NCBI GenBank assembly: GCA_002118135.1
Contig: BDIU01000203.1
Span: 62,001 to 126,000 of the forward strand
DNA: 64,000 bases
Reading direction: 5' to 3'
Origin: Trebouxia sp. TZW2008
Lineage: Eukaryota; Chlorophyta; Trebouxiophyceae; Trebouxiales; Trebouxiaceae
The notes under the pieces: generated by a model
Database searches by the model: none
What the model saw: only the letters and a program-made list of their open reading frames with translations
Told to the model about the DNA's origin: nothing
Made by a program: the position numbers and the translations under genes
In this document: positions 34,901-46,815 of the stretch, one piece after another
Layout: every line of letters begins with the position of its first letter
Numbering within the stretch: the stretch's first letter is position 1

Positions 34901-37700
34901 CTGGTGCTGATCGTGTGGCCTTGTGTCTTTGACCCCCTCCAAATGGCTCTTATTACATCAATGCTGGAGACTGAATAGCAGTGTGTAATGCCATGCAGCT
35001 TTGCGTCCACAGAGAACTACCTGGTGCTAATGGTGTGGCCTTGTGTCTTTGACCCTCTGAGGATGATCCTCAACAGATCAGTTTTCCATGACCTGCAGTG
35101 GCGCCCAGAGAATGGCGTCAAGCTGCATGTGATTGACAAGAAGAAGGATGGTCGGGGCCATGTTGCCACCTACAGGTATCATTTTTGACAACTCGACGGG
35201 GACAGTGCAAGCGTTGATGATGATGGACTGAGCGAAACATATCTGAAAGTTGAGTTACATTCAAGTTTGTGTTAATGGCATCATGCTATGTGCGTCAGCA
35301 TCATCTTGCACATCTTGCAGCTTCAGGTTGCACTTGACTCACCTGCAGCAGCCCATACCATTCCAATTTGCAGTCAGCACGACTGTAACTACACGTAGTG
35401 TAAATCTGCCTTCTGCAATTAGCCTGGACTGGGTGTTGGGGGCACCCAGCTCGGAGGGCCTGCCACATGCAGTCAGCTTGGCCATCTGTCTCGAGCATGC
35501 ATACATCCTTCCTTTCGATGCCTGTTGTAGCAGACTCATACACCTAAGATGGCTTAGACTTGCTGCAGTTCATGATTTTGAGGTCTTGGACTAGGCAATG
35601 CAGCAAGCGCTTGTCTCCCGATGTGTGTCGTCACAAAGTCACTTTTCATGCTGTGACTACAGGCATGACGCCTTCTACTGCTGCTATCAGATTATGCCTT
35701 TGAGTATGAGACGACCTGGTGTGTGACTTGACCGCTCACTCTGACGACTGCGTCATGAGCAGAACACCTTGAGTCGCTGTGGGCTCAATTCCTGCATGCT
35801 ATGCCTGCAGGCACGAGGCCTTTTACTGCTGCCATCAGACTATGCCTTTGAGTATGAGACAACTTGGTGTGTGACTTGACAGCCGCGTCATGAGTAAAAC
35901 ACCTTGAGTTGCTGAGGACTCAATTCCTGCATGCTATGCTTGCAGGCACGAGGCATTTTACTGCTTCCATCAGATCAACGCCTTTGAGGACGGGGACAGC
36001 TTGGTGTGTGATCTGGCGGCGTATTCTGACAACAGGATTATGGTGCAGTTGCACAGGACCAACATGCTGTTTGAGCTAGACCCCTTGGACGCTGCAGTGC
36101 CTACTAGGTGAGCGCCTGAAACACAGTTAACCCGATTTGCCTGTAGCAACGGCCCTCCTGTCTTCTTCCTTACAGGAAACAATGATGCCCCAGAACGGCA
36201 TTTAAGCTGCACAATCACAGAAGTGTAAGTTCTTGAGCGCAATCCAGCTTGTCCAATTCTATGATTAGCCCATTCCCCCCACCTTACCCTTTCGCCTCCC
36301 CCAGACTCCATGTGTTGCTGTAGTCAGACCCTTACATGCCAAAATGCTGCGCTGTTGTTGATGCTTTTGCCTTTGCTGTGGCTTTACAGTTTCTGCTGTC
36401 GCTGTTACTGCTGTTGCTGCTGTCGCTGCTGCTGGTGGTGGTGCTGTCCCTCTCATTGACCCCATTGCTGCAGAGAGTAGAGCTGCTGGATGCAAAAATG
36501 AAGGCCACTGATATGCAAACTCTTGACAATTGCATTGTTGTCGGCAGGTTTACACTGCCAAGTCTGTCTGCTGCCATAGAAGCTGGTCCCAAGAAGCAGA
36601 TGCAGGCCAGCAGCCGAATGCTATCATCCAGCAGGATAGGGTTTGAGCTGTTCACCATCCACCCTGAGTTAAAGTTCAAGCCCTACAGATACAGTTGGGG
36701 TGTCTCATGCCAGGTCAGCAAACCCTATTCATCAGCTCTTTTTTCACATCTCGCCCTACATGTATAGTCATCATGCACTCGCTCACAAATGTGTGCATGC
36801 ACCGACCCAGAATGGCGTCCATGCTTGTGCATTCGAGCAGCTGGATTACATGAGCCACAGACGCAGAGTCGGCGCAATGTGTTGTCTGCAAGATGTGATT
36901 TGGTACCTTACACTTGCCTGTTGGTTCATGTGATGACACATAGCATCTGTCATCACTTCAGCTGACGACTATCACTGCAAGGCTCCTACTTGCTGCTTTG
37001 TGTATAAAGCAAGTGTGCTCGCAACAACAGCTGACAGCTGACTGGACCAATTGTGCTGCAGCCTGGGGAGTCCTTCTTCTCTTGCCTAATTAGGCTTGAC
37101 GTGCAATCTGGGCAGCATCAGGTGTGGCAGGAGGAGGGCACTTGGCCAGGAGAGCCCATCTTTGTGCCCCGCCCTGGCGCTACTCGTGAAGATGATGGCG
37201 TGCTGCTGTCTGTGGTACTAGCAGGTGGGTGCAACACTGACGATGTAACACTGAGGACCTTCTGGGCTGACGCATCTCTACAGGTGCTGTGGGCCAGAAG
37301 TATTGACACTTTGGTGGACAAGCTGCTTCCTTGCTGTCAGAAGTGTCAACAGGCAGCGCCTTTTCAGACACTGTTGAATGCGAGCTTGTGTTTGCTTGGC
37401 ATGTGGGACTCATGACAAGGACTCATGACATGGGCTCTAGCTGTTTTGGGAGCATTGCATGCTGCTGGCAAGGGCATTGCTAACAGCAATCTGTGCAGGT
37501 ATATGCAGTATGACTTGTTGTCTTGTGCGAGCCTCTGATCATGCCTTCTTTGGTTTGCAGGCCTTCAGAAGCGAAGCTTCCTGCTCATACTGGATGCAAG
37601 CAATCTGCAGGAGATAGCAAGGGCATGGACCAAAGATCCTGTTTCTTTGGGCTTTCATGGCCACTTTGGCAAGATTGGCGAGTTTTTGCAACAGAGCTGA
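31961..37700 (+). CDS. Carotenoid cleavage oxygenase (CCD/BCO family)
   Basis: This family of non-haem iron dioxygenases splits carotenoid double bonds to make apocarotenoids. Exons 31961-32358, 32443-32630, 32935-33041, 33386-33484, 33817-33995, 34999-35175, 35946-36107, 36476-36713, 37062-37224 and 37561-37700 join in matching phases. Landmarks: EGTVPDWLEGDLLRNGPGTW, LTVMHKFQISGGKVTYRNR, NDPCGTLLGRAFSLF, the seven-bladed propeller strands, and four candidate iron ligands in SASHVERD, IHSFASTENY, CFHQINAFEDGD and GFHGHF. WPGEPIFVPRPGATREDDG is the usual signature near the C-terminus. The N-terminus (about 60 residues, Ser/Pro/Ala/Arg) could be a plastid transit peptide. Substrate and cleavage position cannot be assigned. 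Exons 5, 6 and 7 have decayed tandem copies nearby. The acceptor of exon 8 is GAG rather than CAG. Confidence 0.9.
33996..34490 (+). repeat. Three decayed copies of oxygenase exon 5 end (period 161 bp)
   Basis: The 3' half of exon 33817-33995 (reading GLYNVFCIPDD and LLAKIQDEPCYIHR), with its donor and 50 intron bases, is repeated. The GGGCTGTACAAT landmark is at 33904, 34065, 34226 and 34387: three steps of exactly 161. The copies keep open frames but have no matching acceptor. Confidence 0.9.
34750..34998 (+). repeat. Two decayed copies of oxygenase exon 6 start (period about 120 bp)
   Basis: GCCATGCAGCTTTGCGTCCA and the ENYLVL codons are repeated at about 34758 and 34873 ahead of the intact exon at 34999. 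The nearer copy is almost identical for 70 bases. Confidence 0.85.
35655..35945 (+). repeat. Two decayed copies of oxygenase exon 7 start
   Basis: The acceptor and first codons (GCAGGCACGAGGC, then TTTTACTGCT) are repeated at 35663 and 35811 before the intact exon at 35946 (steps 148 and 135). Confidence 0.85.
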
Positions 37701-38359
37701 TACATGTCAGAATGTCCAGTATAGACTGTCTTCAGTGTTCTTTTGTACATCATGATAGTCTGGCCCCACTTGGTGATGCGTATGGCTCAGCTGAGTTCTT
37801 AAACTGCAATTAGGTCAGTCTGATCAGGACAGGTTGCTGAACCATGTAGGATGATATGAGCTTTCAATCAACTGCTGTAGAGTCTCGAAGTTTTGTGCAG
37901 CCGTGGTAGACCATCAACGTGATCTTTTGAATTTGACAGACATAGCACTGACTTTTATGAGTTTGGATGGTAACCGCTTGTGGCGTGATGTAATGAAGTA
38001 TCGTGCAGCTAACTCAGCAGGCAACACTTTTGGCACATGCGTGCTGCTAAAAAGCATGACAGACTTGACCTTGGCATTTCCGTTTTATTGCAAGTCTTGC
38101 ATTGACATGTCGTGTGCATGATAGCGACTTTTGAAGTTGTCCTAGCGGACTTATCAAACTCCAGCAACTACAGGCAAGTCTTGTGCAGAACTTGGCACTC
38201 TTGCATTGCAGATGCACCTTCTCAGACAAATCAAGGTAAAGTCATGTGTGTCGGCGTTCACTATTGCTCTTGTACAAAGTACAAGGTACAAGGTAGTCTT
38301 CTCGTATGTGTATGTTGCACAAGTCCTATTAGTACAGCCTGCCAATGCATGCAGCCTGG

Positions 38360-41300
38360 CTATACTCGGCAGAACTCATTCTCCACCAGTTTGCTAGCAG
38401 ATGTGACGCCATTTGCAAGAGCAGCTATCAATCTCCAGCCTGCCCCATCCCACTGATCAAGCAGACTCATGGCTTCCATCCAGTCAGGCTCCTGCTCACA
38501 GTATTTCCTGCAGTGAAACTCGCGCTTGTACAGTTGCATCGGCATACAGGAAGCTTGGACAATCCCCTGTCCCCACACTACAAATGCCCATGAAAGGTTC
38601 CTGAATGCCTTGATCAGGAGAATGGCAATTGTTGTCAGCACAGTCCAGCTTGAGTGCAAGTTTATCTGAGACAACACACAATGCCTTTTGAAAGCAAATT
38701 CTGCACTGATGAATCAGGAAGGATTGAAGGCTTGTTGCTATTACACTTGATGCTTACCTGAACTCATCCAGATCACCAGCAAACACATCAAGCAGCAGAC
38801 GCTGCAGGGCTGGGCCACTTGTGGACTCAGAAGGGCCCTCAGCCCCTAGTGCACTAAAGACCAACTCCAAAAAGACGCCTCCTAAGGCTTGCAGGTCTTC
38901 CTTCTGGGCTAGCATGAGGGGGTGATCTGAATCTAAGGGTCGGGGTCCAGGGTACAATGCTGCTCCTGGCTCACAGGCGTCATTGTCTGCAACACCAGAC
39001 CCGCAGTTGCAACACAGCATCTTTCTGCATTCATCTTCTGGGCTAATACGAGGGGTTGGACTGTATCAAGGGGCAGGGGTACAGGGTACAAGGCTGCTCC
39101 TGCCTCACAGGCGTCATTGTCTGCAACATCACAATCTCCATTACAAAGCTGAACAATACAGCAGCTGTGTTGTGTTCCGTTCTCCTGGCTAGCATGAGGA
39201 GCAGGTCTGTATCTTGGGCCAGGGCATTGCGTACAAGACTGCTGGCTCATGCGCGTCAAACAGAATAGCGCTTGCAAAGTCAAGCAAACCCAGAGCTGGC
39301 AAGTCCTCTTTCTGGGCTAGCATGAGGGGGTGGTCTGTATCTAGTGGGCGGGTTCCTGGGTACAAAGCTGCTCCTGGCTCACACGCGTCATTGTCTGCAA
39401 CATCATAACAGTACTTGCAACACAAAAGCTTTTCTGCATTTATCTTCAGGGCTAGCATGAGGGGTGAATCTGTATCTAGGGGTTGAGGTCAAGTGTAGAA
39501 AGCTGCTCCGAGCTCACAGGCCCATTGTCTGCAACACAAGAACAGCGCTTGCAAAGCTATATAAATACAGGTGTTGTTCATATGTGGTTCCAGCATTCAC
39601 ATCCATAGCTTTGATATTACATGCACCAGCTGAAAATTGGCAGTTGCTGCATTGCTGTACCATCCAGAGGGACTGACACAATTACATACCTCCTCTGAGG
39701 TCAAGGCTGCAGGCATAGTGTGCCCTGCCAAACCCAAAGTTGTCCAGCTTGACAATGAGGTCGTTCGCCCGCCGATCATCGTATGTGCTGAGCAGGATGG
39801 ATCCTGAGCCCATTGAGCCATGAGCTACACTACGCTCATGGCAGAAGGCTAGCGCTTGCAGCGTGCCACGCATCACAGATCTGCAGAAGTGGTGAAATAA
39901 GTTAAGTCACAAACTTACCTCATATAAATGAAACAATATTGAGGACAAAAACAATGAGCAAGATGGAGGCTGAGCCCATTGAACCATTCGCCACGCTTCG
40001 CTCATGGCAGAAGGCTAGCGCTTGCAGCGTCCCAGGCATCACAGACCTGCAAGACAAGTAAGAGCCCCTCATCAGCAGTCATTGAAGCAAGGCAGGAACA
40101 GCAGGCTTGCAAGGGTGGTCCTGCACTCCTAGCAGAAGGCTAATTTTTGCAATGTGCTTGAGACAACAAATGAGACCAGGCTCTCAGCGCTTGTTGCAGC
40201 AAGAAGAAGAGCAGTTTTGCATGCAAGGTGGACATGCGATCCTGACAGAAGGCCAGGGCCTGCAGCATGCCGCGCATGACAGACCTACAAGACATTTTGG
40301 GCGCCAGTCTTCAGATGTCGCACAGACTCAAATAAGGGGAGAAGAGCAGCAAACAGCTGACCTGAGCATTCTGAACCGCAATCTGAGGGCTTCTTCTCTA
40401 CTGGACAGAAGGGAAACCAGCCATGACAGGCTTGCAGACATGGGGCAAATTGCAAACATGCAGCTGGACCGGAAACACAATGAGCTGATGCAGCCACTGG
40501 CCTGAGCATTCTGCACCGCAATTTGAGGGCTGCCTCTTCAGTGGACAGAGATCAAACCAGACAACATAAGATTTAAGACAGGCTACACGTTCTTGCCATC
40601 TGGGGCTGCTGCTATTTACCTTTGTGCCTGACAGGTGAAGACAACGCATTTTCTTTTGTCTGTCAGTGCAGCCACTGACCTGAGCATTCTACACCGTGAT
40701 CTGAGGGCTGCCTCTTCGTTGGTGCCAAACAGCATGCCGCCGCTAGACTGGGAGGCGTAAGCGTACTCGCTGAGAGGCCGCAGGGACTCCCACTTGTAGA
40801 CAAGCCATAGTGCGCCGCCAGGTGGTGACTTGCTGTTGGACACCTTAGCACCTACCTCTGACTGACCAGCCATGAAGTAGCCTGCATGGCAACATGAACA
40901 TTGTTATGAACCAACTAGTGAGATTTGATGACCCTATAAGGTGCAGAAAGGCCCTGCGGTGCCCTGGTGAAATGCAGTACACAGCTTGGTGGATCTTGCT
41001 TGCATGGTCAAAGTGCAATTCAGAAGCCACTTGCTACATACAACAGGTGCAACCGACGTTGAACTGAACTGGACAAACAGCCAAATTACAGCTGGCAGCA
41101 TATGCTTAGTCAAGCGGGTTGCAAAGTAAATGAAGGCACAAATGTGAAAGTGGGTCAGCTTACCCAAGAGAGGTACAATGGGTGGGGTGGAAGCCAAAGG
41201 TGCATATGCTGCCTTCCATTTCTGATCTGGAATGGGGTACAGGTGATTGAGCAGTTGCAGCTCATTACAGCCAAGTGATCTAGCTCCAGGCAGAAACTCC

Positions 41301-42502
41301 TTCAACAGACTTGGCTGAGGGTCTTGGAAGGGGAGATTGCTGTAGTAGCGCGCTGTGAACGCTATGATGGCTGTCTGCTGCGCTGTGCGCTGCTGACCAA
41401 GAGACACTGGGTCTTCAGACTGCGTTTCTGTCACCTGAGGCAACAAAATTGCAGCGTTCATGATCTGTGTGTGCAACAGGTGCAGGTGCAGGGCCTTGGA
41501 AAGCGCTACCAGAGAAGGCATGGCAATCTTGTTTTAGACACCTGTGTTCAGCTATGCCTTGACAAGCAGTCACAGGCAGAGACTGGGTCTTCAGCCTGCG
41601 TTTCTTTTACCTATGTTGCGACAGGATTGCCTTGTTCAAGACATCTGTGTTCAGCTACCTCATGATAAGCAGTCACAGTCAGAGCTATGCCACCGTGCTG
41701 TGGCTTATGCTGCATGTCTTGCAGGTGAAAACAGCAGAACACAGATTGTCTGCACGTACGCTCAGCAAAAAGCAATCGGCACGCCGCCATCACATAGTGG
41801 CTGGCAGCAGGAGTAGGTTTTCAAGGCGTGGGCATGCTGATAGCACAGTACATAATTTCACAACGGCACTTTGCCATGATGTGCTACTCACCCAGCTGAG
41901 CTGGCCTACTTGCTCTAACAATTCAAACTCTTGAGCTACAAAGCCACCATCCCCTACTTCCTGGAGAATGTCTGCCTCTCTGGCAGCAGTCTGCAGTCAA
42001 TCAAGCGCAAAGTCAAAACATACACACATATCCATGCTTGCGATGAAGCATCACAGGCCAACTTCGTGACCAATGCCAGCAAACTACAGTAACTAACCTC
42101 ATAGCCAAAGGGGCTAGTGGTTTCAGCAGGCGTTTGTGCCTCGTTGTCTCTGACTGTCTGGGCTAGCTCGGCTGCGAGGTCTGAGCCCTCTATTGTTCCA
42201 GGCAGATCCGCATTTTGGCCTTCCTGCTGCCGGACCCGTTCAGCTTCTTGGCTGAGCCTCTGAGCTAGTTGATCAATGTCGAGAGGCTCGTCGCCGGGGC
42301 CTTCTCGAGACTCGACCGCCCGGCTGAAGATGTGCGTTCGCTTGTTGCAGCGCTGGCCTGAGTCACCGCCAAAATGCCGGCGAGAGCGCTGCTGCCTATG
42401 CAAGTGACGGGTTGCACATGCACGCCCGACCGGCAGGTTGTCTCGGCTCTGTCTATGCGCGCAGAACGACACTGAATGTTCCCAACAGCTCGCTACGGGC
42501 AT
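38360..42502 (-). CDS. Plastid-type kinase-fold protein, probable pseudokinase
   Basis: Exons 42502-42098, 41990-41892, 41434-41164, 40881-40680, 39880-39690, 38986-38758 and 38507-38360 join in matching phases from ATG to TAG, giving about 510 residues. The His/Arg-rich N-terminus (RHLHRQQRSRRHF) may target an organelle. The kinase N-lobe reads LPFQDPQPSLLKEFLPGARS, with the presumed ATP-site Lys in LLKEFL, then LLGYFMAG, LWLVYKWESLRPLSEY. The C-lobe reads MRGTLQALAFCHERSVAHGS, KLDNFGFGRAHY, PLMLAQKEDLQALGGVFLEL and the terminal YCEQEPDW..DGAGWRLI. The usual HRD is HGS and the DFG is DNFG, so phosphotransfer is doubtful. Overall order matches an uncharacterised plant and algal plastid family that I recall only in outline. 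Exons 4, 5 and 6 have decayed copies. Confidence 0.75.
38987..39540 (-). repeat. Decayed copies of pseudokinase exon 6 start (period about 136 bp)
   Basis: The plus-strand word GCGTCATTGTCTGCAAC (acceptor plus first codons of exon 38986-38758) recurs at about 39111, 39386 and, shortened, 39522. Downstream words for MLAQKED and PLDTDHPLM recur at 39310-39340. A degraded unit near 39246 fills the gap. Confidence 0.85.
39940..40290 (-). repeat. Two decayed copies of pseudokinase exon 5 start
   Basis: Copies of the exon 39880-39690 start lie at about 40049-39950 (reading SVMPGTLQALAFCHERSVAN) and 40283-40230 (SVMRGMLQALAFCQ). In the nearer copy the His of the catalytic-loop HGS is Asn. Confidence 0.85.
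40350..40570 (-). repeat. Two decayed copies of pseudokinase exon 4 end
   Basis: The donor-side end of exon 40881-40680 (reading EEAALRSRCRMLR) is repeated at about 40547-40503 (EEAALKLRCRMLR) and 40405-40360 (EEALRLRFRMLR), each with a GTCAGC- or GCCAGT-like donor region. Confidence 0.85.
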
Positions 42503-42867
42503 TTCTCACGCTGCGCAAGGCAGAATCGGGTAACACTGTAACGATAGCCGAGAGGTCAAGGTCAGCTTTTTGCCAAGCAAGCCTAAGCAAGCATGGCCAG
42601 TCAACTTGTGCCGAATGCGAAGACAGTAGTGCCTTTTGTTGCCCTTCCTCTCCAGTCATCAATCGGCAAACGCAAGCTCCAGGCTGGCAGCGCCTGTTAA
42701 TCACGTGCAGTCTTGTGTCCAGCGTGGAGTGAAATGTGGAGCCGACTTGCTTTTCAAGATAGGTCAAAGATCAGTTGCGAATAAACTCCGAGACGCGTGC
42801 GTCCTTCGCAGGCGGCAGTAATGCTAGCCCGAGGCCATTGTTGAATAGGCCAGTGTTATTGGCAGTC
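42503..42867. promoter_or_regulatory. Divergent promoter region, pseudokinase and DUF829 gene
   Basis: The two start codons (42502 minus, 42868 plus) are 365 bases apart on opposite strands. The interval is richer in CpG than the introns around it. No specific motif was recognised. Confidence 0.5.
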
Positions 42868-44249
42868 ATGGCTGCAGCATCGGGCTCAGCATTTGTACAG
42901 GCGGGCATGTACAGCTGCAACGTGCAAATTCGTTCCGAAAGCTGCCGGAACATGCCCGCCGCACCATCGCAGCCATTGACGACCTGTTCGAACAGATTGC
43001 GGGTGTCGCCGACCGTGTGCCAACTTGGTCGCGACTCAACCGCCAGGAGCGGTCGCAACGTCACCAAAGGGATGCAAAGCTCGTCTGAGTGTCGTCGCGG
43101 TCCCACTGGCAATGCTGAAGCTATGCATAGTATGGGAAACGTCGGTCACAACACAATGTCAAGCGGCAACAGCAGCAGCGCTAACTTTCACCAGCAATCA
43201 GCAGATTCGTCTGGCAGCCCGGCACCTGGTGGCGTCCCGAAAATTGTAGGAACAGTTGTCATTTGCGGCTGGCTTGGTAGCAATAAGAGGTATCTCAGGA
43301 GGTATCAAGACTGGTGGAGTGCCAACAGGTAGAGTGACTTCTCTTTGTGACGACTGCTTTGTTTCCTCAGAAATTTGTCCTTATATCAAATTGTCCTTAC
43401 TCAGAGGTGCCACTGCAATTAGAATGCAGTGATTAATAACCACTTGCATTGTGCTTACACTGAGAATGTCCTTACATTGAGTGTCCTTACTGAGAAGTTA
43501 CTATACAGCAATCACCAAACTTGGAATTTGCTGCTTGATGCTTCGTACATGACACACTGTCCACCATGCTATTCACTGTACCCAACACACTGCAGTTGGG
43601 ACCTCGTGCTCTGTTTGCTGCCATTGCTGCTTGCACCTTTGTGCATGGCCAACTGTCAATCATGATACTGACTCTACACAATGCACTGCAGCTGGGACCC
43701 TGTGGTTTTTCTGATGCCAATTCGAGGGGCCTTGACTTTGGGCACAGCGGCTCAGGAGCTAGTAGAAGGCTTGATCATGCAACTGGCAGAGCGACAGGTG
43801 TGTTCTCAACACACCTTGTGCTGCTTGACTCACAACTGATCCAACACAATCCATGCACCAAATTTTCAGCTACACTGTGCTTGTCACAAACTTGCAAAGG
43901 CAGGGACTGCCTCTGTTAGGTGCAGCACACACTTGTGCTGGCGACCGCTTCATGTTTGTCGATCCTGAGCTTATGTCCATGACATCTTTGTCAAACACAT
44001 CCTTCTGTCTTTGCCCTTTCGCTTTGCGTCATGCAGCGCTAAGCAGCATCATTCTGGGTCAATGTCACCCGCAGGCAGCTTGGCAGGATCCCAAAGAGTG
44101 GCGCCTGCTTTTCCACTGTTTCAGCAACACCGGCTGGTACACCTTTGGCGCTGTGATTGAGGGCCTGCTGACTAAGGCAGTCACAATGATGCAGCATGTG
44201 GTTGGCTCAGTCGTCGACTCTGCACCTCACGCTCAGGTAACGCAGTTTC

Positions 44250-44285
<36 letters not shown>

Positions 44286-45734
44286 CGCCGCCGCCGCTGC
44301 CGCTGCTGAAACCTGGGCTGATCCCACAGCATACTATTCTGTAAAGAACTACTTCACCTGTGGCAGATTTGCGCTGATCTGTGTTCTCATTCTAGCTTTG
44401 CCATGCCCCCACAGTGCGCAACTGGTGCACTTCAGCACCTAGCACAAGACCAAGCAGCATCTGCAGCCACACATGCATAGGTTTTGCTGAACATTCAATA
44501 ACTGAAAGCCAATAATCACCTATGGTCACAGGGATCCAATCAAAAGCCATACAGACAATGTCAGAACAGACGGTACTACTCTTCTGTATGTGACAAACAG
44601 ACTTGCTACGCCTGTGCCCTGACAAGCTGAAATTGTCATCTGTTGAATGCAGCTCACAACAGACCAGACAGCCTCTTCAACAATGCATAAATAGCTGTCG
44701 ATGCTCAGATTGACGTTGTTATAGTGAGGTCTGATCTCAACAGCTGCACTACGGACCTTTGAGAAATGTTTCCCACTCACCATTGCACCATTGCAGTCAG
44801 TTGCACTGCTTGTTTCACAACTGCATTGTCCCTATCACAAGAATGTACGTATACCAGGTGTCCATATACTGAGATATCACTCGCTTTGATGCAGCCCTGT
44901 GCCAAAGTGTGGGCTTCTGGCTTCACAAGTGCCCTACTGCCCCGTCGTGACCTAACAAACGAGTTTAGGCAGAACGTGCATGCCTGGATGGAGTGTTTCT
45001 TTGAGCAATGGCTGAAGGGCACAGCAGGCTTGCGGTTGCAGCAGCTAGCGGCAGTGCTGCAGCAATATCAGACATTTCCCCAGCTGTACATCTACTCTGA
45101 GTCGGATCATGTCGTCCCTCACACTAGTGTTGAGGCTTTCATGGAGGTGAGTCATGGTGGCCAGCTTTGCACTGTTCTTTGCATGAGTGCTCTGTACAGA
45201 TGTTAACCTCGCCCTTGGTCATGAGAGGGTTGCATGCTACTGTCTGTGCCAGATACTTTGGCAAGATCACGTCCTGTTGTGTGCATTTTTGTCAGCAAGC
45301 TTGCTGATTGTGCATCTGCTATGATTCAGAGTAGTGCTGCATGGAATGTCTTGTCCTCTCAACTTTGTTGATGATCACAGCACTATGCATGAATGCCACT
45401 TTGAGTTGGAGCTGTCAGCTTGCATTTGCACATCATACATTCACTCATGTGCGACGCAGTGCGCTTGAGTGCAGTATCTGTTGTGATGTTGAATGTATAG
45501 CAGTCAAAATCTTCACAACACTTGCAGGGTCAAAGCAAGCTCGGTAGGGTTGTGTCCGGCATGCGCTTCCAGACATCACCACATGTGGACCACTTCCGCA
45601 GCAACACGCTCGCATATACTGAGGGCCTCAAGCGATTTGTTGCCGATGCACTAGCTTTGAAAGAGCCACGCAGGCCAAGCCTCAAGGTCATGACTCACTT
45701 GCATCCTTACATCAGCATGCCACTTGCACCCTAA
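42868..45734 (+). CDS. TMEM53/DUF829 alpha/beta-hydrolase protein
   Basis: Exons 42868-43328, 43692-43797, 44075-44236, 44895-45146 and 45528-45734 join in matching phases, ATG to TAA. A Ser/Gln/Asn-rich N-terminus of about 120 residues precedes the fold. Family landmarks are VICGWLGSNKRYLRRYQDWW, LMPIRGALTLGTAAQELVEG, LLFHCFSNTGWYTFGAVIEG, VWASGFTSALL, LYIYSESDHVVPHTSVEAF and TSPHVDHFRSNTLAYTEGL. The Ser of FSNTGW, the Asp of ESDHVV and the His of SPHVDH are the presumed hydrolase-like triad. Members include animal nuclear-envelope TMEM53; plant and algal members have no clear role. A decayed copy of the exon-2 start lies at about 43590. Confidence 0.82.
43349..43508 (+). repeat. Dispersed repeat family 1, copy b
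   Basis: Begins CGACTGCTTTGT, then TTGTCCTTATATCAAATTGT and GAGGTGCCACTGCAATTAGA, collinear with 838-1000 at about 80% by eye. It lies in an intron of the DUF829 gene, more than 40 kb from the other copies. Confidence 0.65.
43560..43691 (+). repeat. Decayed copy of DUF829 exon 2 start
   Basis: CACTGCAGTTGGGACCTCGT at about 43590 repeats the acceptor and WDPVV codons of exon 43692-43797 about 100 bases upstream. Confidence 0.65.
44249..44309. repeat. (CTG)n/(CCG)n triplet tract
   Basis: A CTG run followed by CCG units begins 12 bases after the donor at 44236, so it is intronic. It would encode poly-Leu if the intron were retained. Confidence 0.9.
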
Positions 45735-46815
45735 CATGCCAGCTGGAACAGATTTGCCAGCTACAGCGTATATAGGTCATTAGGTGTTAGCTGTCTGTCA
45801 GAAGCAGGTGTCCTGCATGGTGTCGTAGGTTCTAGACACATCATAGTTTACTGCTAGGTAGCTCACTTTACGTCTGTGTTCAGCTTGTCTCAGGTACTCC
45901 ACCAGCCCATCAGGTTTGCTGTCTTGTAGACCCAAAAACGGGACAGGGGGTCTGATTGATATAGTTGATGGCGCCCAGAGTGCAATTTTTGACTGAAATC
46001 AACAGGCAATCTGCTGCAATGTCATGAGGTCTTCAAAAGCTGTAGTTACAATAGCTATAGTTACCCTTCATCTTTCTTGACTTGACTTGATGCAACTGGC
46101 GCTGCAAAGGCTTGAGCACATGATTCACGGTAACAAAGAGTCAAGGCTCAATGGCCACTTGACACAACTTAGCCAAATGCTGCTGAATCAATGCCTCCCA
46201 CAGCGAGGCCGTGCATTAGCTCTGCGTGCCATTTATTTTGATGCAGAGTATGCAAGAGTCAGACAATTTGAAATGTTGCTACTACAGCATACAAACCAGG
46301 TGCATTATGGTGGCGAGCTTGAGGTGGCCAAGGATGAGGAGGACTTTACAGGCTTCAGCCGGACAACAACCCTGATCGCAAGCACACGTTTCTGTCACTG
46401 TGCACACCACGTCATTGGGGTCTTCAGTAATAAGCTCAAGCTGAAAGCAGGCTTGTCGCTTACTTTGCAACCTGAAGCCTGCCAGCTCAGACATACCTTA
46501 TGCTCAGCAAGCCTTGTGATAAAAAGGCATGTACTGCCATGACTTATGATAGCGCATGGTGCGCAAAGTCAAAAGCTTGAGCACGCGCGCTTCCTCGGTT
46601 TGAGCTTGGGCAGACTCACTCAGGCGTGAGTGCGACTCCCTCTTGCGTGAGTGCGACTCAGTCAAAACTCGAGCCTGCAACAGCATCGGGTCAAGTCTTC
46701 GTAGAATTGCCAATTGTTGTCGCTACGAAGCAAAGCTCGGGCTGCTCAGTTCACAAATTGTGCAGCACGCGCTACCCCATCGTTTCAAGACGTTGCCGCG
46801 ACAGTATTTGAAGCC
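45735..46815. other. Intergenic region with uncertain frames
   Basis: A plus-strand frame (46087-46542) and a minus-strand frame starting at ATG 46713 (MAILRRLDPMLLQARVL, then two RESHSR units from a 15-base direct repeat GCGTGAGTGCGACTC at about 46625-46658) overlap it. Neither has a convincing gene model. The minus frame could be a first exon divergent from the coiled-coil kinase gene. Confidence 0.3.
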
